Below, in pieces: positions 22,953 through 34,767 of a stretch of 64,000 nucleotides of DNA. The stretch covers positions 2,472,001-2,536,000 of the forward strand of contig NC_132972.1 in the NCBI RefSeq assembly GCF_047496725.1, given 5' to 3'. The notes beneath the pieces were generated by a model. That model saw nothing but the letters and a program-made list of their open reading frames with translations, searched no databases and was not told the DNA's origin. Made by a program: the position numbers and the translations under genes. The DNA comes from Anoplolepis gracilipes. Lineage: Eukaryota; Arthropoda; Insecta; Hymenoptera; Formicidae. Position 1 is the stretch's first letter; the number at the start of each line of letters is the position of its first letter.

Positions 22953-24369
22953 ATTAATCAACGAGAACAGAAATTTCGAAAGAGTTCGAATACGTATCTG
23001 CAAAATCGTGACCGTGTCACTTTGAAAGAGCGATTAAAATCAATGGCGAACATCGGTAGCACGCGGCTAAATCTTGATGTTAACAATTGCGGAGTCACGG
23101 AAGCATTATTGGAATTCGACGAAAATGTCGGCGAGACAAACGGCCGTTATGAAAAGCAATCGATGATATCATCATCAATGTCGAAGAATGTCCCCACAAC
23201 GCCTGCGGTTAATTCCTTCGAGCAGAAAACACCGTCAGAGACATTTCTCTCGCTCGATCGCATTTCCACTCGGCCGATCAATAAAAACACACCGACAAAC
23301 AAGTCCGAGGCATCGATGAGAAACGACGGTGATATTTACCGGCGTAAAAAGAATAAGTCCGTCGTTTTCGGAAAAGCCCGTAAAAAAAATAAGCAATTCG
23401 TGATACGCAAAAAAAAAAAAAAAAAATCGCAACTTATTCGCGATTAAATTGCAAGAAAAGAGACGAATTGGAATCATCACGAATTTCCGCTCATTGAAAA
23501 TACAGCGGAGATCACTCCGATGCTAAGAAGGGATGATCCTTTTCAAGCATCGACGCGTAATAAAACGAATGACTGCGCCTATCGTATCGCAAAAAGACAT
23601 CCTGAACAAAAACATCGAGGAAGCGGAGTATAAAAATAATATCAAACTCAAAAGAAAAACACGAAGCCACGTTGTTGTAAAATAAACAATCTAAGGTGAC
23701 GGTCGAAGAGAAAGGAAAAGGATCTACAAATGAGAATACAACAAAGGATTCTGTATAGATGCGACTACTGCAATTCTTTCGGCGAAAATTCAGATTCTCG
23801 CCTTTTTTGCCCATAAGATTTCAGCAAAGAATATAACTCTACGAGTGCCGGCAAATTTCATAATCTCAATCTCCTCGAGTAATTTTCAACGCTTTTCTAA
23901 AGCGAAAGAAGGTCTTTTATCGAAAATTAATATAACGGTATTTGGAAGAATAAAAATGAACGCGTTTTGGACTTGTCTCAAACACCTCTCGGATCTATTT
24001 ATCCAGGAAGAAAACTCTTTAAAAAGTTAAAAATATAATATAATAAAAATATAAATATAATAAAAATTCCGAGGCAAGAGATTACACGTTGATAATAGAG
24101 AGTGTCTAATGGCATTCAAAGTGCACTCAATGATTCTGTAAATGTCAACAAGAATGATATTCATCTCGCATAAATATTCAGCATCGAATTTGCAAGATAC
24201 ATCTCTTACATCGAATAAAATTGCAAATCTTAATTTAATATATTTTCACAGAAAATTGAAAAATCAATGCAAATCGAAACAATTAATATATAACATGAAA
24301 TGTCGATCATGTACATCATCTTCGACGTTTAAAAATAACTCGAAAGTGTCCTTAGAAACGATTGTGTAA
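22953..24369 (+). pseudogene. Decayed coding sequence of unknown family (Lys/Ser/Asn-rich protein)
   Basis: An acceptor-like CAG ends at 22952. From there an open frame runs 165 codons to a TAA at 23447, with ordinary protein-like composition. It begins LINQREQKFRKSS, contains LKERLKSMANIGSTRLNLDV and VTEALLEFDENV, and ends in a poly-Lys run coded by an 18-A tract. After the stop the same frame continues with KETNWNHHEFPLIENTAEI and NKTNDCAYRIAKRHPEQKH. Further protein-like stretches then appear in the other frames (for example NIEEAEYKNNIKLKRKT, and the frames at 23845-24030 and 24142-24369). The GC content is higher than in the flanks. Several stops and frame changes suggest a recently decayed gene or retrocopy. 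A real gene with assembly errors, especially at the A-tract, is the main alternative. I do not recognise the family. Confidence 0.5.
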
Positions 24370-25509
24370 AAAATATACATTATTATAGTATTATCGTTGA
24401 CAACAATAACTAAACAAATTATTAATATATTCAACGATTCTTTTTTAGATAATGCTTAGAAATATTTTAGTACTAAATTGTCAATTTTAATGACCAACTG
24501 AATCGCAATAAAACCGAAATTGCGCGCCTTTCCGGGTCATCGAGTTTATCTGCGAACGCAGTAGATGAACAAATGTCAGATGCAAGCACATGACAGTTTG
24601 AGAGATCGCTCTCAAAAGAAGATAAAATAATTAATTTCTTAAAAAATTAATTACTTTAAAAAGTAATCGACCGATTAAATTTTATAATTATTATAATCGA
24701 TAAGAGTGCACCCTAAATTTATAAAATATAATTATAAAAATTAAAACACTTCAAAAAAATATAATCAAATTAAACTAATATGATTTTATATAAAAAATAT
24801 TATGCAATTTTGAAGAAAATAAATTATTAGAATATCAAAAAATCTTCTCTCCTTAAAAGTTTTTAAAAGAATATTACAAATATAAAATTATAATTTTTTC
24901 AAGTTGATCGTACCTTGAGCGTCAAATCAGCTGTTCAGCATTCAGCCTGTAGTTTGATTAGTCTTTTGCAGAGGCGCCACGATACACTGTATGCATTTGG
25001 AAATTGGTTAGATGTGTACTAAAGAAAAAAGTAAAGAAAATGTTATATTCTTATATTTATAGTTTTCAAACGGAATATATAATATATAAAAAATATTTAT
25101 ACATTCTCTTGTATTATCTTTACAAGAAATGATTATTGGACAATACGTAAGTTGCCAATTTATAGATTAAAATGTGTGCTGTGTATTTGTGCACATATAA
25201 AGTTTCTTTTATTAATTTAATTAAAAATAATTAGATAAATTATATTTATACTAGATACCATAAAAACTTTTATATTTCTTTATTTCGATATTCCTTTTAA
25301 ACTGCTAATTTTAAGTTATAGAAAAAAATTAAAAAGAAGATACATATTAAAGATATCAATTAATTGAAAAAATTTATGAAGCTATACATATAGATGCATT
25401 TTCATAAATAAAAAATATAATTAAAATTATACAATATTTTCTATTGCAGAACTGATAACTCGAGAGAAACAATCGACATAAAATAATATGCAAAAGTGTC
25501 ACTGATAAA
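24370..25509. other. AT-rich region and probable 5' flank of brainiac
   Basis: Mostly AT-rich. A less AT-rich patch at 24900-25030 could be a brainiac 5' exon. An acceptor-like CTATTGCAG ends at 25449, giving a short leader before the start codon at 25510. There is no other gene. Confidence 0.35.
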
Positions 25510-26901
25510 ATGTGCTATTACTTGTTTCAATGCTGTTTTCTTCGTCTTTATTTACAAAAGTGTCGACGTGTTACATCAAAAATTAAGTTAGGATATGTTC
25601 TCTTTTGTTTTGGTACGATAGCACTGTTAGAATTTTTCGGAGCATTTGTACATCTGTTTGAAGTCACATACGATGAAAACTTTGTATATCCATACGAAGG
25701 CAATATACATGAGTTTGTTAATGCATTGCGGCGTAATGAAAAACCTGAAGTTGAGCCTATAAACGAATACAAATATTCTTTTGTGCTAAAACAGCCACAA
25801 AAATGTAAAGAAGATGCAGATCATACACTTCGTCTTGTATATATAATAAAATCTGCTATAGAAAACTTTGAGAGAAGAACCGCTATACGTAATTCATGGG
25901 GAATAGAAAAAAGATTCTTTGATGTGCCAGCAAGGACTATTTTCATAGTAGGTATGCATTCAGACGATGAAGAAATAGAAGCTAAATTAAAGCTAGAAGC
26001 GACAATCTATAAAGATATTGTACAAGCAGACTTTATAGATTCATACTATAATAACACTATAAAAACAATGATGAGTTTTAAATGGTTAGTAAAATATTGT
26101 TCCAATTCAAAATTCTATATGTTTGTCGATGATGATATGTATGTATCAGTGAAAAATGTAGCAACATTCATCAGAAATCCAGCTAATTATCCATTTTACT
26201 TAATGGAAACTAGGAAAGTGTATAGTGCACACAAAAGAGAAATCAAACAATCAGATTTAATAGATTATAAGGCTATCAATAATTTTAATAATGAAAATAC
26301 AACATTTAATTTAAAAGTCAATAAAATGCCTTTTAAAAATTTTACTATTTATGAATCGATAAATATAAATAATAATAGTCAAAAAAATGTATATAAGAAA
26401 GTTGATGGACGAATTAATGAAGATCTTAGGACAGGAAATGGACAATTGTTTAAATTAAATACATCTGTATCGAATAGGACAAAACGACAGATTTTTGATT
26501 TTGAACTGCCAGACGATATTAGGCTATTTGCAGGATTTGTATTTATGCGATCTGCACCACATCGACATAAATTCTCTAAATGGTATGTTTCATTGAAAGA
26601 ATATCCATATCATTTATGGCCACCGTACGTCACAGCTGGTGCATATATTCTTTCTAGGGAAGCTCTTTTAGACTTATATTACACTAGTTTTTACACTAAA
26701 CATTTTAGATTTGATGATATCTTTTTAGGTTTAGTAGCTAAAAAAGCTGATATATTGCCATTTCATTGTGAAGAATTTCACTTTTATAAGAAAGCTTATA
26801 CAAAATATAGTTACAAATATGTTATAACATCTCATGGATATGAAGATCCAAATGAACTTCTACAAGTATGGAATGAGCAGAAAGCTCTTGGAAATGCTTG
26901 A
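25510..26901 (+). CDS. brn: Brainiac-type beta-1,3-glycosyltransferase (GT31 family)
   Basis: An intronless 463-aa type II Golgi membrane enzyme. In the family, Drosophila brainiac adds beta-1,3-GlcNAc to Man-beta-1,4-Glc-ceramide, and the glycolipid product acts in Notch/EGFR-related epithelial signalling. A single hydrophobic anchor lies at about residues 28-48 (LGYVLFCFGTIALLEFFGAF). GT31 motifs follow: RTAIRNSWG, QADFIDSYYNNTIKTM, the metal-binding FVDDD (Asp 207-209), HKFSKWYVSLKEYP, WPPYVTAGAYILS and FRFDDIFLGLVA. These match brainiac closely. Drosophila brn is about 325 aa. Most of the extra length is an insertion at about residues 233-336, between the DDD block and LFAGFVF. It is Asn/Lys-rich, with several N-glycosylation sequons and an RTKR motif. 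The gene converges with SSNA1. Confidence 0.95.
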   Translation: MCYYLFQCCFLRLYLQKCRRVTSKIKLGYVLFCFGTIALLEFFGAFVHLFEVTYDENFVYPYEGNIHEFVNALRRNEKPEVEPINEYKYSFVLKQPQKCKEDADHTLRLVYIIKSAIENFERRTAIRNSWGIEKRFFDVPARTIFIVGMHSDDEEIEAKLKLEATIYKDIVQADFIDSYYNNTIKTMMSFKWLVKYCSNSKFYMFVDDDMYVSVKNVATFIRNPANYPFYLMETRKVYSAHKREIKQSDLIDYKAINNFNNENTTFNLKVNKMPFKNFTIYESININNNSQKNVYKKVDGRINEDLRTGNGQLFKLNTSVSNRTKRQIFDFELPDDIRLFAGFVFMRSAPHRHKFSKWYVSLKEYPYHLWPPYVTAGAYILSREALLDLYYTSFYTKHFRFDDIFLGLVAKKADILPFHCEEFHFYKKAYTKYSYKYVITSHGYEDPNELLQVWNEQKALGNA

Positions 26902-27612
26902 AAAAATTTATAGATATCAAAAGAAAAAATTTCACAGTATATTCTGTCATAATTATAATTTTAACCTGAACAAATTTTAAATTGAAAATATTTAATAGTA
27001 ATTTTTTTCCCCGAAAATATCTTAATATAATTATACACATATATATCTAAGCAAGTGGAACAAATATTAATTGTATGAAAATATTCAGTTTATTGTAAAA
27101 AATATTCTATAATTGTATTTGTAGAATAGATTTTATGCTATATATAATCAGTCTTTATATACATACATATATATATAGTATAATCCTGTAATAAAAAATT
27201 AAAATTATAAGATTACACATTTATGCATTTAAATTAAACAATACTGTCAAAATGTGTAGTACCTATAATTATAATTATATTATAATAAATTATATACCAA
27301 TTATATTTGTTGAACACAAATTTTGTTCACAACTGGAATTACTGCACTTATAAATTTTATTCACCATAGACTGATTAGTGTTATTCTCATATAAAATTGT
27401 CAAATAATATATATATGTTATATCTCATTTATATATTTTGAATAAGTTAAAAACGTTATACTCCTTGAAGAGTCTGTATATTTATATAATTTTGTACTTT
27501 TTAACTTTTAGTAACTTTTGTGTGATGATTGATAATTTAATAAATACATTTTCTAAATATATATGTATGGTCTCTTGTAAGTTTTTCTTTTAAGTTTTTG
27601 TACCATTGACTG
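26902..27612. other. Converging 3' ends of brn and SSNA1
   Basis: AT-rich sequence holding the probable 3' untranslated regions of the + strand brn and the - strand SSNA1. AATAAA-type signals occur on both strands (for example near 27190 on + and 27351 on -). Confidence 0.5.
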
Positions 27613-28257
27613 TTATTTCTCAATTTTAGCTTTAACTAAAGTCTGATCCAGGCTTACAGCTTCTTTTTTTATCATATTAAGCAATAATTGTGAACTTTCC
27701 AAAATCTGTGATAAAGCAAAAAATATACTTAAGAAATATAAAATATATATACTTGTAAAAGAACGATATATTTATAGAAAAAATTAAAAATACAACCTTT
27801 ACCTTCATATATGCTGTCTCAGTGTCAGCAATTGTTCTGTCATATTCATTTCTGACAGCGATTCTTTTTGCCAGACTATCATTCAAATGCGTAAGTTTAC
27901 ATGACATTTTCTCAATTTCACTTTGCAAATTACTTTTCTCTTCTTCTTGAGATACTATTTGAGATTGAAGCGCTGCACGCCTTAATTTCATTTCTTCTAA
28001 ACCTACAATAAATTTATAATTATATGAAAAGGGAATTACATGAAACAGATTACTAAAGGAATTAATCTTTGAAACAATGAAATTTATTCCAATCTTGGAA
28101 AAATAAAATAAGAACAAATTATAACAAAGTAAAATAGCCTGAGATTTTTCATTTGACTGGTAATAATAATTTTTAAACGAAAAGAAAAAAGAAATATATT
28201 ACATTTAACGAGTTCCTGGTTATAGGTTTGCAGAGCCGCTCCGTGTTGAGACATCAT
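27613..28257 (-). CDS. SSNA1: SSNA1 homologue (Sjogren syndrome nuclear autoantigen 1/NA14), microtubule-associated coiled-coil protein
   Basis: Three minus-strand exons: 28257-28203, 28002-27803 and 27705-27613. They join in phase to give 115 aa; the human protein is 119. The N-terminus MMSQHGAALQTYNQELVKC is nearly diagnostic. It is followed by a continuous coiled coil containing LAKRIAVRNEYDRTIADTET and the ILESSQLLLNMIKKEA tail, both conserved in SSNA1. The family localises to centrosomes, basal bodies and the midbody, self-assembles into fibrils and affects microtubule branching. Two consecutive Met codons are present; the second corresponds to the vertebrate start. The gene is divergent from DNAJC7. 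Confidence 0.93.
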
Positions 28258-29643
28258 AAACCCTCCATTCGAAAAAAAAAACTTTATAAAAAGCGTGTAT
28301 AATGATGAAAAAGCTATCAAAAGCGGATAATGTTTACCAACAAGTTTAATTGTGAAATATTTAAGGTGGACATAAACAAACAGATTTTGACAGATCTGGT
28401 ATATCAACGGAGCGTAAAAAGTGCAAACGAAACAGACCTCGGTGATTTATCTGAATCAAAATTTCGTCATGTGGCTTGCACTTTTTACACTCAAATTTAC
28501 GCTTTCTCTTTCTCTCACGTTCAAATAATACATTCGTTGTCTCATTTTAAGTGCAAAAATTTCTAGCGTTCAAAACAACACAAACCTCACGCATGCACGT
28601 AATAAGATGAGATCAGAGAAATATTTCCATGTATAATATAAATAATATAATATATATATAAAATATAATATAATATACATATATTCCAGATCTACACATA
28701 GATATTACCATAAATATAACGATCAGTCTTTGGCTGGATCTACAATAACCAATCATATTTGATTATTTTTCTCACATTCAACTGTGATTGGTCAATTTTT
28801 TACGGCTTAAATCTTACTACACCTATTGTAAATCCAACCTTATGGAATTTAGCATATAGCGTTTTCAAATGAACGGATTCGAACCTAATCTGGATTAATT
28901 AATCACTATTTTACTATAAAGTCGAGTCTTTTATTGGTAGAGACGATCCCATGACGTCATGATTCGCTCCCGGAAAACGCTAATAAAATTCACTGCACGC
29001 TACTTAAGTAAATTACAATATTATAATATTAATTAAAACAGTATTATTACAATAATAATTACAGTAAATTATTTAAAAATAATTGCTCTATGCTATTATA
29101 TAAGTAATTTGCATTGTCAATAATAAAGCAACAATTAATAATGATTTGGTACGATAAAATTTTATTATTCTCAGAATGGTTACTTAAAAGAATTATACAT
29201 TTCAGATAAAATAATAGTAGGATGCTAAAATATTCGCTTAATTAAAATAATACCCGTGTAATTACGTATCTCCAATGTGTTAAAACTGTCGGTAATGTCA
29301 TCGATCTTCAATTATCCTCGAACCCACGTGGTATAAAAATTTGTCCATGGTTGGCCGTCTTTAACGTACTTTGTCAATGACTAAAGCATTCATTTGCAAA
29401 ATATTTAAAAGAATACTCAACTTGCTGTTCTCTATACCATGACAGATTAGGGGAAGAAAAAGAAAGGGAACATGGAGAGCAGTTTTGCGCGCATTGTTTA
29501 TCGTTGTGTTGTATACTTCCTATTTTCCGCTTAACGGTTGCAACAGTGACCTGAAATAGGAAAAGCTGTGTGTCTTTTAGCAGTACGTAGCATTATTCGA
29601 TCATCACCTACTCTTGTTTCACTTAGACGTAAAGAACACGGCT
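28258..29643. promoter_or_regulatory. Divergent intergenic region between SSNA1 and DNAJC7
   Basis: About 1.4 kb separates the two start codons, which point away from each other. The immediate flanks (28260-28330 and 29440-29640) are probable promoters and leaders. The middle holds AT-rich DNA and a small inverted-repeat element. I found no strong coding exon between them. Confidence 0.4.
28857..28982. mobile_element. Small MITE-like element with TAGCGTTTTC ends
   Basis: About 126 bp bounded by TAGCGTTTTC and its inverse GAAAACGCTA. The TA at each tip could be part of the repeat or a target duplication. The interior is non-coding. There is only one copy in the window, so this call rests on symmetry alone. 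Confidence 0.45.
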
Positions 29644-32600
29644 ATGGCGTCATCAGATTCTACCAACGTTACTGCTGATGCTGCGCCAAATGTTGAAGAA
29701 ACACCGGAAAACATTAATGAGTGAGTTATCTCTTAGAAAATGCGTCAATGAGGCAGTATTTTCAATATAGTTGCGCACTTAAATACGTCATATGAATAAA
29801 ACGGAGGTCAATTATGAGCATTTCTTCCTAGAAAATCGTATTTGCATAGGAAACTCATTGTCTTCCTGTCTTTAATATGTCTATACCTACATTTAAATAC
29901 AATAGTATCAGAATGTCATCATGCTCTTTGCTCCTTCATACGTTAGCCGTTCTATAGGTATTATTAATTATTCATTTCATAAATTAAGTTTGTAATTGAT
30001 GAGATGGATATATATGTATGTATAATTTAACAATTCAGCGTGCAAATTCTTATAATAAAAATACTAAATTTGTAAAAACTTGTTTGAAATTTCATTGAAC
30101 ATCTTTTGATTTTAGTTGTGATGGGAGCTTTCCAGCAAGAAAATAAGTAAACACAATGCTACACGATAGATTTTCGAATAAAGAATTTTTTTAAACTCTA
30201 AAAATTTTTCTATTTCATAATTAATCACATTGTATCTCTATGCATGTTTTTTAGGGAGGAAGGAAAGTTTTCAATAAATAAGAGCTCATGTTAGACTGTA
30301 CATTAAAGATTGAAATTTTATTAATCATGACAAAAATTTTCAAATTTTTTTTTTGTAATTAGTTAAATTTTAATCTAAAATCTTCAAAGCTATAGTCTGA
30401 TGGAACTTTAACTTTTTATTTCATTTCTGTATTCCTTATTCTGCTCGTTATGTAAGTTCTATGTTATCTGTATAATTTGCTAGAAAAAAATATCCATTAC
30501 TATATCTTACGGTATTCTACATATTCTATTTATATTTATAGATTAGCAGAATCGAAAAAAGAAGCTGCTAATCAATACTATTCCCAAAAACAATATAAAA
30601 AGGCATTAGTTGGTTACAATGAAGTTATTGGTAAATATATTTATATTGTCTATTTTAATTAATAAAAGATAATTTAATAAAATAGCATATAACTATTTTA
30701 ATAATTTTATCTAGCTATTATTTTTATAAATAATTATAATAATTGCAAAATATTTCAGCAATGTGCCCTAACGTATCACGTTACTACGCCAATAGAGCAG
30801 CATGTTACATGATGCTTGGACAATATCGAGATGCATTAGCAGATGCTAAAACATGTATTGAATTGGAACCAAACTTTTCTAAAGTATGTTGATGATTTTA
30901 TCTGATCATTGTATGTTACATTTATTTTTTATGGATATTTATTTTTAGGCATACATAAGAATGATCAAATGTTGCTTGATCTTGGGTGACATTGTAGAAG
31001 CTGAAACTATAATAAAAAAACTCCTAGAGTTTGATCCAAATAATGAAGCAATAGCTGCAGAGCAAAGAGACTTAACATATGTACAAAAGTTTCTTAAAGA
31101 TGCTGATGCTTCATATAATGCTAAGGATTATCGCAAAGTAAAGAGTTTATTGCATATTTTCTACTAGCAATCCACTGAGATTATATAATTTTTGAATTTA
31201 ATTTTTTGTAGGTTGTATATTGTATGGATCGTTGTTGCGACATAAGCACATCTGGCACACGTTTTAAGCTAACTAAAGCAGAATGCCTAGCCCTTTTAGG
31301 AAGATATCAAGAAGCTCAGGATATTGCAAAGTAAGTTGCTTTATCAAATTAAAAATATCCAATATAAAACATAATGTATAATTACATTCATAAATCTATA
31401 AATTTTATCCTACCTTAGTGATACCTTACATATCGATAAGCAAAATGCTGATGCATTATATATTCGTGGAATGTGCTTATATTTCCAAGATGATGTTGAT
31501 AGAGCCTTTACACATTTTCAACAAGTATTACGTCTTGCACCAGACCATGCCAAAGCATTAGAAATATACAAGGTAAATAAAAAAAAATAAAATAAATTTT
31601 TCTAATTTATATTAAGTGATACATTTCATACATTTTTTATTTTATCAGAGAGCAAAAAGTTTAAAGAAGAAAAAAGAAGAAGGCAATGCAGCATTTAAAA
31701 GGGAGCAATATCAAGAAGCATATAATCTTTATAACGAAGCATTAACTATTGATCCACACAATATTATGACTAATGCTAAATTACATTTCAACAAGGCAAC
31801 AGTAGCAGCTAAGGTATTGCAATTAAATGCAAGATATGCATTTTTTCTTTTAAAATTATATAATATATAGTATATTTGTATAAACATTATATATAGTACA
31901 AATATTTATATATGAATTTTCAAAAGTATTATGGTTGATGCAATATATGGAAAATATATTGCATTAACCATAATACTATTTATTTGACACTTCCACTTTA
32001 TCTGTTTTTAGTTAGGAAAATTGAGTGAGTCTGTAACAGAATGTACTGAAGCTCTAAAACTTAATGAAAATTATTTGAAAGCTCTTCTCAAAAGAGCATC
32101 TATTTATATGGAACTTGAAGAATATGAAGAAGCAGTTCGAGATCTCGAGAAAGCATGTAAAATGGATAAGAATAATCGTGGTACGAATCTTATTTATATA
32201 ATAATTGTAATATATAATATTAGTGAGAGAATATTAATGAAAATAATGTGCGTTGAAAGTTAATGAACATAAATGCATATACATATATTGTTCTCCATAT
32301 ATATAGAGTGTTTTAAAGACATTGAATTTTCTGATGGTAAATTCGGCCAGTTTCAAATAGATTTATTTCTTAACAAAAATGAGGAAAGAGACCATTTGCA
32401 ACTCCCAATTTTTTGCATCTATGTCTGTAACTAAGTCTTAAATTAATATTCTATTAAACTAAACAAATTATTAACTGTGAATCTAGTATTAAATATAGTT
32501 TCTAAAAAACTGTGAATCTAGTATTAAATATAGTTTCTAAAAAAAAAAATCCATTTTTAAGTTCTTACAATTCAAAAATTATCGATACTTAAACATTTTT

Positions 32601-33252
32601 ACTTAATAAAAATTGATTGAGATGCTATGTTTTATAATTTTTGTAGAAACCAAACGATTACTCGCAAAAGCGAAATTACTCCTAAGAAAGTCCAAGAGGA
32701 AAGATTATTACAAAATTTTGGGAATTGATAAAAATGCGTCAACTGAGGATATTAAAAAGGCATATAGGAAACGAGCTTTGGATCATCATCCAGGTAAAAA
32801 TTGAAAATAAGTGTTTGTTGTATAACTAATTGTAATTATGTTCTTATTATATTATTCTTATTATATTTATGTTATAGATCGTCACGCTAATGCAAGTGAA
32901 GGGGAAAAGAGAGAACAAGAAAAAAAATTTAAGGAAGTTGGAGAAGCTTATGGTATTCTCTCAGATCCTAAAAAACGATCTCGTTATGATCGTGGTCATG
33001 ACCTAGATGATAATGAAAGTGGTTTCCAAGGTTAGTATTTTTATTTGCTAATATGATAGTAATTATAATTTTATATTTTTTATGCTTTTTTATTATGTTA
33101 TAATATTCTATATTGCAATACTGTTCATTTTTATTCCTCCAGATATAGATCCCAATGCAATGTTCCACTTCTTCTGTCAAGATGGAGGGGGTTTTCAATT
33201 TCAGTTTCAGGAGGGCTTTCCCAGTGGTTTCCAATATCAATTTCCAGGTTAA
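29644..33252 (+). CDS. DNAJC7: DnaJ homologue subfamily C member 7 (TPR2), Hsp70/Hsp90 co-chaperone
   Basis: Eleven coding exons: 29644-29720, 30542-30630, 30759-30883, 30949-31137, 31212-31330, 31419-31572, 31649-31813, 32012-32180, 32647-32793, 32878-33030, 33143-33252. Phases close to give 498 aa; the human protein is 494. After a short acidic leader (MASSDSTNVTADAAPN) come successive TPR helices. These start with ESKKEAANQYYSQKQYKKAL, include YYANRAACYMMLGQYRDALA, and include a second cluster starting KKKKEEGNAAFKREQYQEAY. A C-terminal J domain begins KDYYKILGI, with the HPD motif at residues 410-412 that stimulates Hsp70 ATPase; it is split across exons 9 and 10. A Gln/Phe/Gly-rich tail ends FQYQFPG. 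The two TPR clusters bind Hsp70 and Hsp90 in the family. The Drosophila orthologue is Tpr2. Confidence 0.95.
31925..31977. repeat. 24-bp near-perfect hairpin in DNAJC7 intron 7
   Basis: Arms 31925-31948 and 31954-31977 pair over 24 bp with a single mismatch, around a 5-nt loop (GGAAA). The stem contains ATTATGGTTGATGCAATA. Confidence 0.8.
32475..32544. repeat. 35-bp tandem duplication in DNAJC7 intron 8
   Basis: Two adjacent identical units of 35 bp, each containing CTGTGAATCTAGTATTAAAT. The identity implies recent duplication. Confidence 0.9.
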
Positions 33253-34598
33253 TAATATTTCTGCAAAAGCATAATACATTACATCTCAATATAGCTGTGT
33301 ATTCGCATCTATTTTAGTAAATGTTGCATCAAATTTTCAAATACTTAGACCGCCGATGCAATATAGCGTAGTGTTTGGGTTTCATAATTTTGAAACAAAC
33401 ATTCATTCACGCAATTATATACAATTATATGTAATTTATTTAAACATGATATATACTATTGTAAATATTACATTTACAATTCAATTATATTATAATCATT
33501 AGCTCTTCGATTTAATGTATTAATTAAGAATGTTAAGGTTAATATTCAAGTGCAAGCAAGGAAATTTTGAAAACAAACATGCTCGTACCTGCAAGTATTT
33601 TCGTCATGACGAAACCTTTTTGAATAGATAAAAGAAGCAAACTTTTACTTGAAACGTTTGTATCAAAAATAATTTATTTTTTAATTAAAATCTTAGATAA
33701 CTGTGACTGTCATCATATAGAATATATTACACTGAAACCTCTTAAGAATGCACTGCACAGGCTTCTGTAAGTACTCTACAAGTTATTCTCACTCTCGTTA
33801 CGTTCAGGGAGTATGCATAGAAGATATACGGCGGTTATTTGGGAGACTTGCTGCGTTTTCAGCTCTATAAAACTGTTTGGTCGTTATCCATGTTCATGTT
33901 ATTAGGAAGTAACTTAGAGCATGACTTAACGAGTGAAAGGGATGCAATGTATTTTTTTGAGGACAATTTCTTGAGAGGTTCCAGTGTACTTAATACATCG
34001 AAAAAGATGACAATTTTAGCTTTTAGTTATTTTAGTATTACTTATCAAAACCAGTTTTAAAAGTTCGTCAAATCGAGGATTTATATTGTAATTTTATTGA
34101 TTATTGAAAAATATGTTTTGATGTACAATCAAATCTCTACTTTGGAGATGTTAAGACTGAGCGCTCCCTTTCTTCTCTCTCTATCTCTCTCTCTCTTTCT
34201 CTCGCTTTTTCTCTTGCTCTCACCCCTTCCTTTCCTCTTTGATTCTTACTTTAATCTCTTATCTTATACTTTATAAGTGGATAAAATTGACAATTTACAG
34301 AAAATAAAACTATTCTCCGGAATAGATTCGGCTATATTAAAATTTAATTTTTCTGTAGTTTTGCCTAATTTTGGATTTATTATCAGAGCAAAATGATTAT
34401 TGTAAGAACGTTGAGTAAAGCAATGTAAACTAAAATATTTGTATATTCGAAAATTCTTTGACTATATACACAGAGTGTTAGCATCCTTCTCTTTTCCCCA
34501 CTTATATGGGCATTTAGTATAACTTCTTATTCAGCGTTCAATAAACAGCTATTCGTGATGCAATTATAAAAAGTAAGTAATATTAAATAATATACTTT

Positions 34599-34629
<31 letters not shown>

Positions 34630-34724
34630 GTCATTTATATATATATGTGTGTATAAACAAATAATATTTATTGAAAAAAATTGTGTATATTTAAATATTT
34701 ATTTTTAATATTTTTTTTATACTT

Positions 34725-34767
<43 letters not shown>

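Noticed and set aside
28868..28890. GGTTCGAATCC (minus strand) as a tRNA B box
   Set aside because: No T-stem, acceptor stem or A box pairs with it. It lies inside a small inverted-repeat element.
33839..34060. 73-codon frame downstream of DNAJC7
   Set aside because: It lies in probable 3' untranslated or intergenic DNA, has no splice partner and resembles nothing I know.
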